From Branchipolynoe longqiensis (Eukaryota > Annelida > Polychaeta > Phyllodocida > Polynoidae): DNA of 64,000 nt. The stretch is from assembly GCA_030323885.1 (NCBI GenBank), contig CM059187.1:87711726-87775725 (forward strand). The letters are read 5' to 3'. Made by a program: the position numbers and the translations under genes. This document shows, one piece after another, positions 1 through 11,327 of the stretch. Below the pieces are notes generated by a model, which was not told the DNA's origin, made no database searches, and saw only the letters and a program-made list of their open reading frames with translations. Position 1 is the stretch's first letter. The number at the start of each line of letters is the position of its first letter.

Positions 1-104
1 CTTAGTGCCAATATATACATGCTATATGAGGGCATATAACATGGACGGGAGTTCCGTTACCTGTTAAAGTAGGAGAGATCTAAGTACAATTGTACATTTT
101 AGGT

Positions 105-215
105 TTGTTTGTTGTTGTTTTACATCCTAGCAAACCTGAGGTCACATAAGGGCGGGTTCCGACTTGTGACAGTGCGCACTCATGGCAACTTGATAGTACT
201 GCCCCATTCGTTCAT
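105..215 (-). repeat. SINE-A 3' fragment
   Basis: Minus-strand fragment of the commonest SINE in the window, here called SINE-A. It starts with the T/G-rich complement of an AACA-rich tail and then shows the family words for 'cctagcaa', 'ggtcacat' and 'gacagtgcgcactcatggc'. Only the 3' body is present; the tRNA-like head is missing. The bases just after it (about 207-243) hold two imperfect copies of a 19-bp unit starting cattcgttca. Confidence 0.6.
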
Positions 216-243
216 GCTATCACCATTCGTTCACGCTATCACT

Positions 244-694
244 AGACGGTGCCCTGCCTGATTTGACATAAGATTTTGCTAGGATGAACAACCTACAACA
301 GTGTGTAAAGACTAGGTCTCCATAAAGTAAAGTTGAATCCTTCCTCCAACTACTAGTTTTACCACTCATCGTGGTCACCAGTATGTAAAGTCTACTGCTC
401 GAATCTGTGGTTGTGTAGGCAGGCTATAGTGAAATCAATACAGGCAAAGAGAAAGGAAGAGTACAAAGTGTGAAAAAAGAGAGACAGTCAAGCCCTCTGG
501 TTTATTATTTATATGGTACATGGATTCAATGTAGAGTATCACCCCACCACATTCTCCCAATGAGAAACAAGCATTCTTAGCTCTACCAATACAGATCCAG
601 CATTCCTGGTCCCCATGGTTACCAGTGATCTGCCCACCACCACCAAGCTGTGTGGCTCCCCTGGCCACCACCTGCCTTGAGCCATATGTATATA
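244..694. other. no gene seen
   Basis: I find no recognisable gene or repeat here. Small open frames on the minus strand have no family resemblance. Confidence 0.4.
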
Positions 695-840
695 ACTGAC
701 ACTGGTGTACATCCGGTGAAGGCAAGGAGACGGCAGGCGGCGCCACCGGTACAGTGTTGGGTCTTAGAGAGTATAACAATAATGATAATAATTCCCTCAC
801 GTATCTTTATACTCACATAATTCGTTATACATCATATATA
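695..840 (+). repeat. Repeat D, diverged copy
   Basis: Shares with the copies at 18,140, 49,503 and 56,285 a GGCGCCAC word followed about 70 bases later by a block of the type 'ttccctcacgtatctttatactcacataa...ttatacatcatata' (broken up here), and like them runs into an AT-rich end. It is the most diverged of the four. I do not recognise the family. Confidence 0.4.
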
Positions 841-1109
841 TCACACACTACAATCATGTTGTCGAAGACAGACATACTACACATTTGTATCAAGTGCATG
901 GCAAATTATGCTAGTCCCATAAATAAATAGTTATAGCGACTACCGCTGTGGCGCCACCTATGTGGCAAGGTCACTGCATACCGCGTGACCTTCTCTTTGC
1001 TGATATTGCCGCCTGGCGGTAAGTGCATTCGTTATGCATTAGGCCAAAGAAAACTCGGTCAGAATGAGAGCCATAATGTCAGTATTAACAATTGATATTA
1101 ATTTCCCTA

Positions 1110-1555
1110 CATGGGGTTGACAGGGACATGCCAGGATGGCATAACTGGCAGAGTACCCGCTACCCAGTGTCAGAGGTCGGAGGATCAATCCCCGGCCGCG
1201 TTAAACCAATGTAATATAATTTATGCTGGTCACCACCTTGCCGAATCGATTAAAGCGCTTGCTTTCCACGCGCAAGGTCGGGGATTCGAATCCCGGTTGA
1301 TTCACACCAATGGCTTACAAACTTGATCTTCGTCGCTATCTAACCTGGGGCTCGGTATTACTAGGATAGAGCCAGGACTGATTTGCTCAGTGCCAGGATA
1401 AAGTGAATGAGTGGGATATTGGGTTACGGTACTGGCGGTCCGGTCTTTCAGTGGGGAAGCACTATAAAATCGTCATCAGTGCGGAATGTAACAAGTCGGA
1501 ACCCGTCCTGATATGATCTGATATGTTACCAGGACGCAAAATCCCAACAAACAAA
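1110..1555 (+). repeat. SINE-A with two tRNA-like heads
   Basis: Two RNA polymerase III promoter-like heads lie in tandem. The first (about 1,138-1,205) has an A-box-like TGGCAGAGTACCCG and a B-box-like GGATCAATCCC. The second (about 1,234-1,307) has CCGAATCGATTAAAGCGC and the canonical B box GGATTCGAATCCC. The shared SINE-A body follows: 'caccaatggcttacaaactt', 'tattactaggatag', 'actataaaatc', 'cctgatatgatct', ending in an AACAAAC tail near 1,553. Other copies in the window carry a single head, so this is a dimeric-head variant. Confidence 0.75.
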
Positions 1556-2050
1556 CGGGTGGTGATAATGAGAACAAGAGGAATATCATGGTAATGGTGA
1601 TGGCAGCGTAACATCCAAGTTTGGCGGAAGGGCAACACTATAAAGTCGCACTGAGTTGTGCATTGTCATAAGTGAGTGCGCACTGTCCAAAGTCGGTACC
1701 CCTCCTGATATAATCGGATATGTTATTAGGACGCAAAACCCCAACCCACAAACGGGTGGTGATAATGCGACCGAGTCATCAGATATCAGAGTCATGGCGA
1801 TGATGGCGTCACATCCATGTTTTGGGGGAAGGCGAAGCACTATAAAGTCGCAATGAGTGTGCACTGTCATAAATGAGTGTGCATATATACACAAGTCGGT
1901 AACCTTGCTGATATGATCTGATGCTACTAGAATCCAAAAGCCCAACAAACAAACGGAGCTGGACATAAGGGAGTCCGCAGTGTCACAAATCGGTACCGGT
2001 CCTGATAATATGACGGTAAATTTGGCATAGGGTGTCAAACCCCAACAGGC
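1556..2050 (+). repeat. Tandem array of SINE-A 3' bodies
   Basis: The 3' body and tail of the preceding SINE recur without any head. The landmark CACTATAAA occurs at 1,460, 1,636 and 1,838, and each is followed by a GTCGGTACC-like word, a CCTGATAT-like word and a CAAACGG-type tail. A last partial copy runs to about 2,050. Units are about 176-202 bp. Some units contain an extra GGTGATAATG-type segment not seen in most other SINE-A copies. Confidence 0.65.
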
Positions 2051-3440
2051 CACAATACACAGCGAGCGGCTGCCGGGTGCAGCACCCTTCGGTGGGCGAT
2101 GTGTGCTGAACGGACGGTGCAACCGGTACCGCGCCCGGGCGCTGCCGGCGCGCCGAGCCGCGCCGAGCCGCGCCCCCGGCACCGATCCGGTACGCTTCAC
2201 AGGCACGGCACACCGCTGCCGCCGACACCACTGGTACGAGAGGGGAGGCGCAGGCGCATGCGCGCCAGGCAGGAAGGCGAGGTACGCAGTGTATTCGGTA
2301 GGCGGCATCGGTGTGACACGGTGCCACCCCGCGAGGCCTGCAGAGAGGCGGGGGAGAACTGAGGGAGCGCGGGAGGAAGGAGTATGCTTCTGTACAGGTG
2401 GCTACCATAGGCTGCTGGAAGGAGGAGGCAGCGGCCGGACGTGCAGGAGCGGGAGGAGGAGGCGGCGGCCCGGGATACGGGGATACGGGAATACGTGGAT
2501 CCGGGGATACGGGGATACAGCGGCAGGCACCAAGCCTCACACGGCAGCTGCCAGTCGGGGCGGCGCTCAATTCTGGAACTGCTCCGGGCCGAGAAGGCAG
2601 CAGCAGCGGGTACTCTGCCAGAGGCCGCGAGGGGGCGCCACTGGAGCCGCCGTGCCTGGCGCATTGGCGGGAGCAGGGAATAGGAGGAGCAGGAGCAGGA
2701 GCTGACTGCGGGAGGAGGTGGAGGAGGTGGAGGAGGAGCAAGGAGAGTAGGAGTCGGAGGAGCAGAAGCAGGGGAGGGAAGGAGCACACCAGCACACAGC
2801 TGTGCCTGGCAGGACGAGTTGGAGTTAGAACCGGGGGGGCCTGTTTGTTGGGCGCCTCCCGAACCCCGCCCGCCCGCCCGTCTGCTCGCCCGCCCCCGTG
2901 CCCCGCCCTTGAAGCGACCACTGCCCGGTGAAGGACACACCCGCTACGGGCAGACTAGCAGCCGCCGGACGACGAGGCAACCAGGACTACCGCCCGCCCG
3001 CCCCGCGCCCAGTCCCGCCAAGCCCCACCAAGCCCCGCCAAGCCCCGCTCTGGGGAGGCCGTGTGAATACTGAGGTCTCTCGGCGGGCGACGCGTGCACC
3101 ACAGGAGGAGTAAGGTGGTGGCCGGTCGTCAGTCGTGTGTGGGCCGCCGCATCCTTCACAGACCCGGGCGCCTCCCTCCATCGATGCGGACGCCGGGGGT
3201 GCTGTGAGCGGCGGGTGGTGGTGGGCTGCCACCAACCACCATGACCCACCGTCCGGCGGCTGTTGTTGTATCCGCGCTGGACCACGCCACCGCTGCTGCT
3301 GCAAAGAGAACCGCCGCCGCCACCGCTATCGCCGCCGCCACCACCGCCACCAGCACCACCATCCTTCCGGGGCTCGCCGTTCGGAGGGCGTGCTAGCACC
3401 ACCACTTATATCGTAACAATCACACAGGTGAGTACAAGAA
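2050..3440. promoter_or_regulatory. CpG-island-like stretch, candidate promoter
   Basis: About 1.4 kb is GC-rich with many CpG dinucleotides, unlike the AT-rich DNA around it. It contains a palindromic NRF1-like GCGCATGCGC near 2,254-2,263 and no convincing TATA box. Long open frames occur on both strands but only because stop codons are rare in this composition; their proteins are Pro/Arg/Gly-rich and resemble nothing. A CpG-island promoter with a non-coding first exon is one reading; GC-rich junk is the other. Confidence 0.35.
3421..3433 (+). other. Candidate splice donor
   Basis: The bases CACACAG|GTGAGT at the downstream edge of the GC-rich stretch match the animal 5' splice-site consensus well. 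If the island is a promoter, this would end a first exon. Such matches also arise by chance. Confidence 0.2.
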
Positions 3441-4100
3441 GCGGCCTAAGTAACAATAAACAACACCCCGTAACCCCCACCCACTGCCCGCCTCCATACA
3501 CCGTACACCCGCCCCGCCAACAACTCCCCCCCCTCCCCGCGCCCCCACACCGCACATACTTTACATACTCCTGCTGTGAATTCCTGCCCGACCCTCATCT
3601 CCACACCCCCGCCTCGCCTCCCCAATGCTAGGCACCGAGTGCCACTGTGCTCGGGCGGTAGGAAGTGTCTAGACGTTGTCCATCGAGATGACAACCTCCC
3701 CCCCGTTCCCCCTCCCCCGCATCTCCCGCTGCTCTCTCGTAGTTTCCGGTTCCGATAACATCCCGCCATTCCTCCCGCCACCCCCTACTCTCCCCTCCCT
3801 TCTCCCCCCCCCCTCGCTGACGTCTGCTGCCAACGTTGGGCCGGCTGGGCCGAGTCCGCCCCGATAACGTCACAGTTCCAGAGCTTCTCATTCTAGATTA
3901 TTCCACGTACGAAAAGGAAGATTCCACATCCACACCCACCCCAACACCAACACCCACATTTCCACACTAACCCACCCACTCACCAACCCACCCACCCACA
4001 AACCCACCCGCCCACTCACACAGGGACACCAATGCATACACCCCTCGCCACACACCACACACCATACACCACACATCACACACTTACATACTCGCATAGT
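3441..4100. repeat. C/CA-rich low-complexity tract
   Basis: Pyrimidine-rich on the plus strand, with CCCACC-type reiteration between about 3,920 and 4,090. No gene is supported. Confidence 0.6.
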
Positions 4101-4329
4101 GACTGGCACCAACCCAGTTTCCCAGCCCCTTCCTTGGATCGATCCTGTACATCAGGACATGAGGGTTTTTTTGCCTGGAAGGCCATATCATTACAGCCAA
4201 GCCATAACATTACAATATTAGCATCATATCTGCCTTGTGTCTCCCCAATATTATCCCATAAGCAATCCGCTACCACACCCAGAGCTCGTCGCCGCCAGGA
4301 AATGTGTTTTTAGACTGTGGATTAAAGGG

Positions 4330-4707
4330 GGGCTCTAAAAATAGAACTGGTGTGGGGAGGAGGGGGGGGGGGAGCAAGTGAGGTTGGTGTGGTGGTGGCG
4401 CGGAGCAGGGTGAGGTTGGTGCGGTGGTGGTGGGGGGCAGAAGGAGGGATGGTGGAGAGTGGTGGGTTGCGGAGAGAAGGAAGGAGACGGAGAGGGCAGA
4501 GCGAGGGGTTGGGGGGGGGGGGGGGAGAGAAAGGAGGGGATGAGAGAATGGACGGGGCCGGGGAGGGGGAGGTTGGAAGGAAACAAGCCACGAGCTGAAG
4601 CGCTGCATAGACACTGGTACTCCGCGAAGAAATATCGTGGTTGGTTCGTGGTTGTTCCAGAACAGACAGTTTACCTTATTGATCAAGCTCGCGCCGCTGC
4701 CGTACCC

Positions 4708-4743
<36 letters not shown>

Positions 4744-5010
4744 GCCGCTCTCTCTCTCTCTCCCGGCCACTACCCCACCCAGCCCCACACCCATCGCCAC
4801 CGCTCTGCCCCCCCCCCCCCCCCCCCCCCTCGAACCCATCTCTCTCTCTCTCTCCCGGCCACAACCCCCCCCCCCCCCCCCCCCCCCACGCCGCTCTCCC
4901 AGCGCGGCACCGGGGCTTGTCAGCGGAGTGGGTTGCTAACACCGTGCCGGGGCTAGAGGTCGTGGGGTTTACAGGGCGAAGGACGGGCTCCTGCCGAGCA
5001 CCAGCCGCAA
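4330..5010. repeat. Poly-G/poly-C low-complexity stretch
   Basis: A GGT/GGAG-rich part (4,340-4,600) is followed by three long C homopolymers near 4,707, 4,808 and 4,867. Two of them are separated by a near-duplicated unit containing CTCTCTCTCTCCCGGCCAC. Proline- and glycine-rich open frames here come from composition alone. Confidence 0.6.
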
Positions 5011-5299
5011 TCATGCAATTAAAGCGGTCCGATCAGGTCACCGCGCCGTATCCATCACCACCGAGCAGCTCCCGGCCCTCCCTCCCTCTCCCGCACGCCT
5101 CTGTCCGCCCACTCCCCCCCCCCCCGTCCCCACCGCCACCCGCCCGCCCATCGCCAGCTCCGACAATGCCTCCCGCCCACCCCTCAAACACTGCCGGTCC
5201 AACCGGAGCCGCTCCCCCGCTGGAATCCAATATTCACATCGGGGACTACTCAAAGGCAACTGATCGCGACACGGCAAACACTGCTATGCCTCGTAGCGG

Positions 5300-5745
5300 C
5301 GGCTAGATTGTCCATCACCCCCTCCCCCTATCCATGTACTCCTCCCCAGCACCACATAGGCTTCCCACTGCCCTCAACTCTTCCCCAGCCCCACTCTCCT
5401 CTCTCTCTCTCCTACCCCCTCCGTCCCAACTCCTCCCACCCTCCTCCCTCCCTCCCACCCCTTCCCACCTACCACTCTCCCTCCCTCCCACCCTCATCCC
5501 TCCCTGCCACCCCACGCCCTGCCACCCTCCACCTTCTGCCACCCTCCTCTCTCCCAGACCCCTCCCCCTCTCTCCCCCTCCCTGCCCCCTTCCCCCAACC
5601 GCTCCCTCACACACCCTCCACTCCCCCCCTCTGAGCCCCACCCGCTCCCTCCCTCCTACCCCCTTCTACACCATCCCAGCCACTTCCCCTTCCCCCCGCC
5701 CTTCCCCCCGCCCCCGCCCTCACCCCCTCCCTCACCGATACATGA
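5300..5745. repeat. Polypyrimidine tract
   Basis: About 440 bases are almost only C and T on the plus strand (CCCTCC, CTCTCT). It could adopt triplex (H-DNA) structure. No gene. Confidence 0.7.
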
Positions 5746-5994
5746 TCACGCACCTCCAGCTGGCGATGAGCGTTAGCAGTTATAGCACTGACCTATATTC
5801 GAGAGCATCGTTCGCGTGTCGCTGATGCTAATTGACACAATGACCCGGTGACTGAAATCGACTGCTGTGTGATGATGACATCCATGCTGGTACCTCTGCA
5901 ATATAGCATGGTCGGGGATGGTAACGAGGATGCTGGTGCCTTTCTACCACTTGGATTGTTTTTAGTCTTTTTGTTAGCACTTGTCTGTTGTTAA

Positions 5995-6595
5995 GGCTCA
6001 GTCACACCTCACCGGATTGGGGAACCGGATAGAAACAGGACACTGTCCGGTGAAATACGTCAATGTCTGGTTTATATATGGTAGGCATCCAGCGTTTCCG
6101 TTCTCTGTTCGGTGGTGTATGGCTTGTATGGTGGCAAGTTTTGAACACGCACAAAACTTGTACCGGACACCACCGGACTGACGTGTACAGTTGGTGTCTG
6201 GTTTAAGTCTGTTTAGTCTGTTTTGTCCGGTTCATGTCCAGTACCCATCCATTACGTCTCTGGTTTGCTTCCTGAAGAGTCCGTTGACGGTGTTGCGGGA
6301 ATTTGGTCCGTCGGTTTTTTATATGTTTTCGGGGCGTCCGTGAACAGTCTGGTATGTGTCCGGTTGATGTTTGGTCCATCCATTTGACATTCGGTTGTCA
6401 TCCAGTTATCATCCGGTGGCTATTCGTTAATGTACGTTCCTTGTCTGTTTAGCGTTTGTTATGTCCGCTGGTCTTTGACTCAATAGCGCAATATTTCGAC
6501 ACATTTCCGTACATTTTGATACCAAACACCACCGGAATAGAAAATTCTTTGTCCGGTTGTGTCCGGTTCTCAATCCGGTAAGGTGTGACAGGCAC
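5995..6595. mobile_element. GTCACA inverted-repeat element 1
   Basis: A non-autonomous DNA transposon-like unit. The left end is TTAA|GGCTCAGTCACACCTCACC and the right end reads GGTAAGGTGTGACAGGCAC|TTAA. TTAA on both sides (5,991-5,994 and 6,596-6,599) is what piggyBac-type insertion leaves. The interior repeats CCGGT/ACCGG words: one orientation dominates on one side and the complement on the other. Near the middle (6,135-6,160) lies a palindrome with core GTTTTGAACACGCACAAAAC. It has no coding capacity. The copy at 28,367 uses the same words. Confidence 0.75.
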
Positions 6596-6599
6596 TTAA

Positions 6600-6920
6600 G
6601 CTTTGATGAGGGTGATGACGGAATAGAGGCTGAATGGCTTTATTATGTTTTTGTTTGAATATTCTGATTAATGTTATGCATGAATACTCGCATGATGGAA
6701 TGCATGTAGTTGACAGCTTACACAACAACTGAAAGTAATAACACAGGGGGAACCATGAGACTCTTACTGTCTAGCGGCGAAAGGAAGTCATTAGACTTAA
6801 CTGATATGGGCAGCATAAATACACCATCACAAAAGAAATGTTCTGCAATTGGAGTGGTGATTCGGAGAGGAAAAGCTTAAGACAAGGAAGTGTAAGTATA
6901 GTAGCGAAAGTTTATTTATG
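6600..6920. other. no gene seen
   Basis: Unassigned AT-rich DNA; nothing recognised. Confidence 0.4.
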
Positions 6921-7165
6921 GGTTGCTCTCTGTGGTGGAGTGGTTAAAGTGTCTGACTTCTTTCTAGTTCGGACTCCTAATCTGAAGGTCAGTGGTTAAA
7001 GTCCCTGTGCCCCCACCTCTGCCAATTAGGATTTCCACCGCTGTGTATAACTTAGAGCGTCATCAAAGGCCAGTTGCTCTCATACCATGTGTATGTTGTG
7101 TGGGAGGATAAAAATCCCTTGGATCGGTAAAAGTGTAGGCTCGGGCTTTCTAACGAAAAACTGTC
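6921..7165 (+). repeat. SINE-B copy
   Basis: SINE-B has a tRNA-Leu/Ser-like head (GTGGTGGAGTGGTTAAAGTG, then a B-box-like GGTTAAAGTCC) and a body containing 'ggatttccaccgctgtgtat', 'catcaaaggccagttgctct' and 'aaaatcccttgga'. The 3' end seen in the full copy at 63,592 (AGCAGTGGAATGAGG onward) is absent. The B box here is damaged. Confidence 0.75.
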
Positions 7166-7210
7166 TAATGGTGAAAAACTGTCTAATGGTGAAAAACTGT
7201 CTAATGGTGC
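7156..7210 (+). repeat. 18-bp unit, three copies
   Basis: The unit AAAAACTGTCTAATGGTG occurs three times in a row at the truncated end of SINE-B. Confidence 0.85.
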
Positions 7211-7339
7211 AGGGGGTAGGAGTCTGGGTGGACTTATCCATGATACGCAGTACAAATCTTCAAGAAAAAAAAAGAAGAAAAGAAATGGAAGGACAGAAGC
7301 GTTCAGGCCCAGCCCTAGGGTTAGTGACTGATGGTGTGT

Positions 7340-7490
7340 GGTGGTCTGCACTGACCTTTCAGGCAAGGAGCCACATAGACAGGTATGATCAAGGAGCCTA
7401 GGTAGTGCAATGGGTAACATGCTATCCCTGAAATGGCAAGAAATAGTATGGGTTAGAACCCTGCTTTAGGCACAATATTTCGCATTTTCA
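7340..7490 (+). repeat. SINE-C copy
   Basis: SINE-C shows the leader 'ggtctgcactgacctttcag', 'caaggagccacatagacagg', then a tRNA-like part (AGCCTAGGTAGTGCAATGGG ... GGGTTAGAACCCTGC) and ends ACAATATTTCGCATTTTCAT. The B box is mutated here. Confidence 0.7.
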
Positions 7491-7504
7491 TCACCACCAC
7501 GATA

Positions 7505-7790
7505 CTAACATGGTTTATATTTGCTGGCAACATAAATATAGTGAGATATTAACCTTATTGAGGATCCATTTTGTTAGTGAGTGATGATATTATGGTTTTG
7601 ATTTGCAGGCAACATAAATGTAGAGTAATATTAACCTCATTGGGGTCCCATTTGGTTAAAGAGTGATGCCAGTATGATTCAGATTCACTGACAACATAAA
7701 TGTTGTGTGATACCAACTTTATTGGAGTCTCATTTGGTTAGTGAATGATGTTAACATGGCTCTGATTTTCTAGCAACATCAATATGAGTG
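7505..7790 (+). repeat. ~82-bp tandem repeat
   Basis: About three and a half copies of a diverged unit built around 'ggcaacataaat', 'ttaacctcattggggtcc' and 'ggttagtgaatgatg'. Confidence 0.7.
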
Positions 7791-7799
7791 TAATCGGAG

Positions 7800-8220
7800 T
7801 TAGCGTCACACAGCTATATGACATGTGTTGATATGGCTTTAGAGTGGTGAAAATTGGGCGCGATCTATCCGTGTATTATCAGGTCTAGTTGAGATCAAAT
7901 GGATAAAGGCTGCGATGCAATCTAGGCGAGGAGGGTCCGACCGGTTGTCGGTAAGGTGTGGGGGTAATGAGGTCAGGGCGTGAGAGTAATTAAGCTGAGC
8001 CGGGTCTGGTGCAGGGGGTAGGAGTCTGGGTGGAGTGATTTACTGAGTGAAGCTTGGCGGGCAGGGTGACGCCGACTGGCCGCCGGCTGAGGTGAGGCAG
8101 TGTTGGGAGCAGGTCTGAGCAGCTTATTGATGCAGTGACACGTCATCCCGCACTGTCTAACCCCCAACCACCCGCACGTCCAGCTGCCGGTACCTGCCTG
8201 CCTCACACCTCGTTAGTTGG
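7800..8220. other. no gene seen
   Basis: Unassigned. The phrase GTGCAGGGGGTAGGAGTCTG at about 8,010 also occurs at about 7,208, so a short segment is duplicated 800 bp apart. Confidence 0.4.
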
Positions 8221-8224
8221 CCTT

Positions 8225-10115
8225 ATTCTTCACAGTAGTCCTGCCACCACGGTCACCACCACAACCACCAAAACCACCACCAGGACCAACACAGCCTCCA
8301 TAGCCACCACCATCACCACAACCACCGCAACCACCACTATCACTACCACAACCACCACAACCATCACCATACCGACTACAACCACCACAGCCACCACGAC
8401 AGCCACCACAACCACCAGAACCAGAACCACAACAACCATCAAAACCACTACAAGCACCACAACCACCAGCACTACCACACCCATCACCGCCACAACCGCC
8501 ACAACCACCATTAGAACCAATACAACCACCACAACCATCAGGACTATCACCACCACAATCACCACAACTACAACCACCACAGTCACCACAACCGTCAAAT
8601 CAACCACAACCCTCACATCCACCACAACCACCACCACCAAAACCACTACCACCACAAGCATCACAATTATCCCCACCACAACCATCACAACCACAACCAC
8701 CACCACCACAGTCACCACAATCATAACACCCACCACAACCACGACAACCGTCAGAATCACCACAATGACCACAACCATCACCACAACAACCACTATGACC
8801 ACAACGACCACCACAACCACACCCACTACAACCATCACCACCACAACCATTCACACAACAACTACTCCCACCACAACATTACCATCACAACCACTACCAT
8901 CACAATCACCACAACAACCACAACCACTACAACAACCACCACATCCACCACAACAACAACGGCCACCACAACCACTACCGAAACCACGACCACCACTACA
9001 ACCACCACCACAACTACCTCCGCCATCACCACCACCACACAATCGGAACAAAAGCCATCAGCACTACCATCGTAATAACCACAACGACCACACCATCTGC
9101 ACAAAACTCTCCACGCCTACTATACTATTCACCGCCAGCACCACCAGCACCAGCACCAGCACCATCACCATCAACACCAGTACCACCACCACAACCACTA
9201 TGCCATCTGAACAAACCCCATCATCAATACTATCATAATGATCACTACTGCCAATACTACAATCAGCACTACCACAACCACTGCACCAAATGCACAAAAC
9301 ACACCACCAGGATCATCATAATCATCACCACCAACACCAACAACACCACCATGTCCACCACAAATACTAGCACAACCATCATCATCATCATCATCATCAT
9401 CACCAGCACCACGAACACCACCAGCTCCACCACAAATACTACCACGACCATCACAACCATCACCACCACCAACCCCAACACCATCAGCTCCACCACAAAT
9501 ACTACCACAACCATCATAATCATCACCACCAGCAACACGAACACCATCAGCTCCACCACAAACACTACCACAACCATCACAACCATCAGAGCGATCACAA
9601 CGATCACAACGATCACAACCACCACAACGACCACACCGACCACAACCACCACAACCACCACAACCACCACCACAACCACAACCATCACAACCACCACAAC
9701 CACCGAAACCACCACAACCACCACCACAACTACCACAACCACATCCGCAACCACAATCACAACCGTCACAACCACCACAACCACCACCACCACACCCACT
9801 ACAACCACCACAACCATCACATCTATCACAACCACCACAACGACCTCAACCACCACAATCACCACAACCACCGCCGCAACCACACCCATCACAACCACCA
9901 CAGCCAATACACTATTGGAACAAAACCCAACACAGCTACAATTATGATCACCACCAGCACTGGTGTCACCAGCATAACCAGCAACATTACAACACCAATC
10001 ACTACAATCACCACCATCACAATCACCACCTCAACCACAAACAGCACAACCATCACCACTAAAACCACGATCCCCACCACCACTACTACTCGTCCTTCAT
10101 CTTCTCACCCATTTC
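8225..10115. repeat. CAN-triplet array (ACC/ATC/ACA)
   Basis: About 1.9 kb of degenerate trinucleotides, mostly ACC, ACA and ATC on the plus strand. The array gives Thr-rich open frames on one strand and Val/Gly-rich frames on the other. These come from the triplet period and the absence of stops, not from a protein. Short locally duplicated blocks (for example 'accatcagctccaccacaaa' around 9,415, 9,482 and 9,546) show recent unit-level expansion. Confidence 0.85.
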
Positions 10116-10137
10116 CTGTACCAACACTCTAATATCA

Positions 10138-10330
10138 AATGGCGCCATTCTCTCCCCGCCCTCCCTCTCTCTCCTTCTCCCCCACCATCCTCTCCCTCCA
10201 TCTCTCTTCATCCCTCCCTCCATCCCTCATCTCGCTCCGTACTTGTCTCCCCCCATCTTCCCTCTCTCTCCCATTCCTACTATTACCCATCCCCACCAGT
10301 ATACCTCTCAAACAATCTGTCCCAATCCAC
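10138..10330. repeat. Polypyrimidine tract
   Basis: C/T-rich stretch with CCCTCC and CTCTCT words. No gene. Confidence 0.6.
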
Positions 10331-10339
10331 ATGTCACTA

Positions 10340-10854
10340 TTGTCGATTTTAATTAGATGTCACGTGACCTCTATATGCACCGCCATTTTGGAAGGCAAGC
10401 CGCACCAAACACAAATATAATGGATAGACAATCTTTGGACAGCAACAGTATCGTTTCTACATGGGGGTTTGTTTGCTGAAGCTTGCAGTAGATAAACCAA
10501 GTGCAATGCCTCCAGTAGGCCTACTACATTTATTATCAGCTTAATGAATCAATGATTACAAAGTTCTCGTCCACACATGTAAGACTTTCTAGACGTACAA
10601 ATCTACATTCACAGTAAGAAGCACTAGCTTCTTTACTAATGGTAAATACGCCAACACTGTCCTGGTCATTTTGTCCTAGTATTACTTTTTATTCACGTCT
10701 GCATTATTTATCCTAGATCAGGAATGACAGAGAACAGTGATCATTGCATCCCATCCTGGATGACCACAGTTTTCTGCCATCCACAAAAGCCACGTGATCT
10801 GTGACGTCACAACCAGATCCTCAATACATCGTGTCTAGCGTCCACTGCCCACGC
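10340..10854. other. Unassigned DNA with promoter-like words
   Basis: No repeat or gene was recognised. It contains TCACGTGACC near 10,359 and, on the minus strand, CCAAAATGGCGG near 10,381-10,392, both of which resemble common promoter elements (E-box, YY1). Nothing downstream supports a gene. Confidence 0.25.
10791..10809 (+). promoter_or_regulatory. E-box plus CRE-like pair
   Basis: CACGTG at 10,791-10,796 and TGACGTCA at 10,802-10,809 are perfect E-box and cAMP-response-element cores five bases apart. No gene start is evident nearby, so function is unproven. Confidence 0.25.
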
Positions 10855-11195
10855 ACCCCCTCCCGCCCCCCCCACCCCCACACACAGCTCCACCTCCACA
10901 TTTCCTAGTCCTCATTGGGCGCCAACACCTATATGTTAACAGCAAAGGCCACCCAATCTCCCCCACCCAACCACCCCCAATACTCAACTGGTGGAGGCCC
11001 AGACAACAAGTGTGTGTCTGGGGAGGCGACGTTAGGGCGAGCAGTGGGGGGGGGGGGTACTCCTAATTTGCGCGGTTTTATATTTAGCCGCACAGCATGC
11101 CATGACATTTAGGTCCAACCTCCCCCCCCCCCATCACACATAAACTCCTCCCGCACACACACACTCCCCCCCCCCCTCCTCTCCCCTCCAAGTCA
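10855..11195. repeat. C-run-rich stretch
   Basis: Several C (and one G) homopolymers and CCACC words; no gene. Confidence 0.5.
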
Positions 11196-11327
11196 CACCT
11201 TTGCACTCGCTGAATTGGGGACACAACTCAGACGTGCTTTATTCAAATTTGGTTTATTTCTTATCGCACTGTTCTTTCCTGAGCCCGACCTGCCCGGAAT
11301 TAGAAGGTGCTGAGCTCGGTGGGTCAG

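Noticed and set aside
967..992. AAGGTCA ... TGACCTT nuclear-receptor-like inverted pair
   Set aside because: A 12-bp spacer is not a usual receptor arrangement and no gene is near; likely chance or a small hairpin.
8135..9238. 367-codon Thr-rich open frame
   Set aside because: It follows the CAN-triplet period exactly, with no signal peptide, domain or non-repetitive part; composition explains it.
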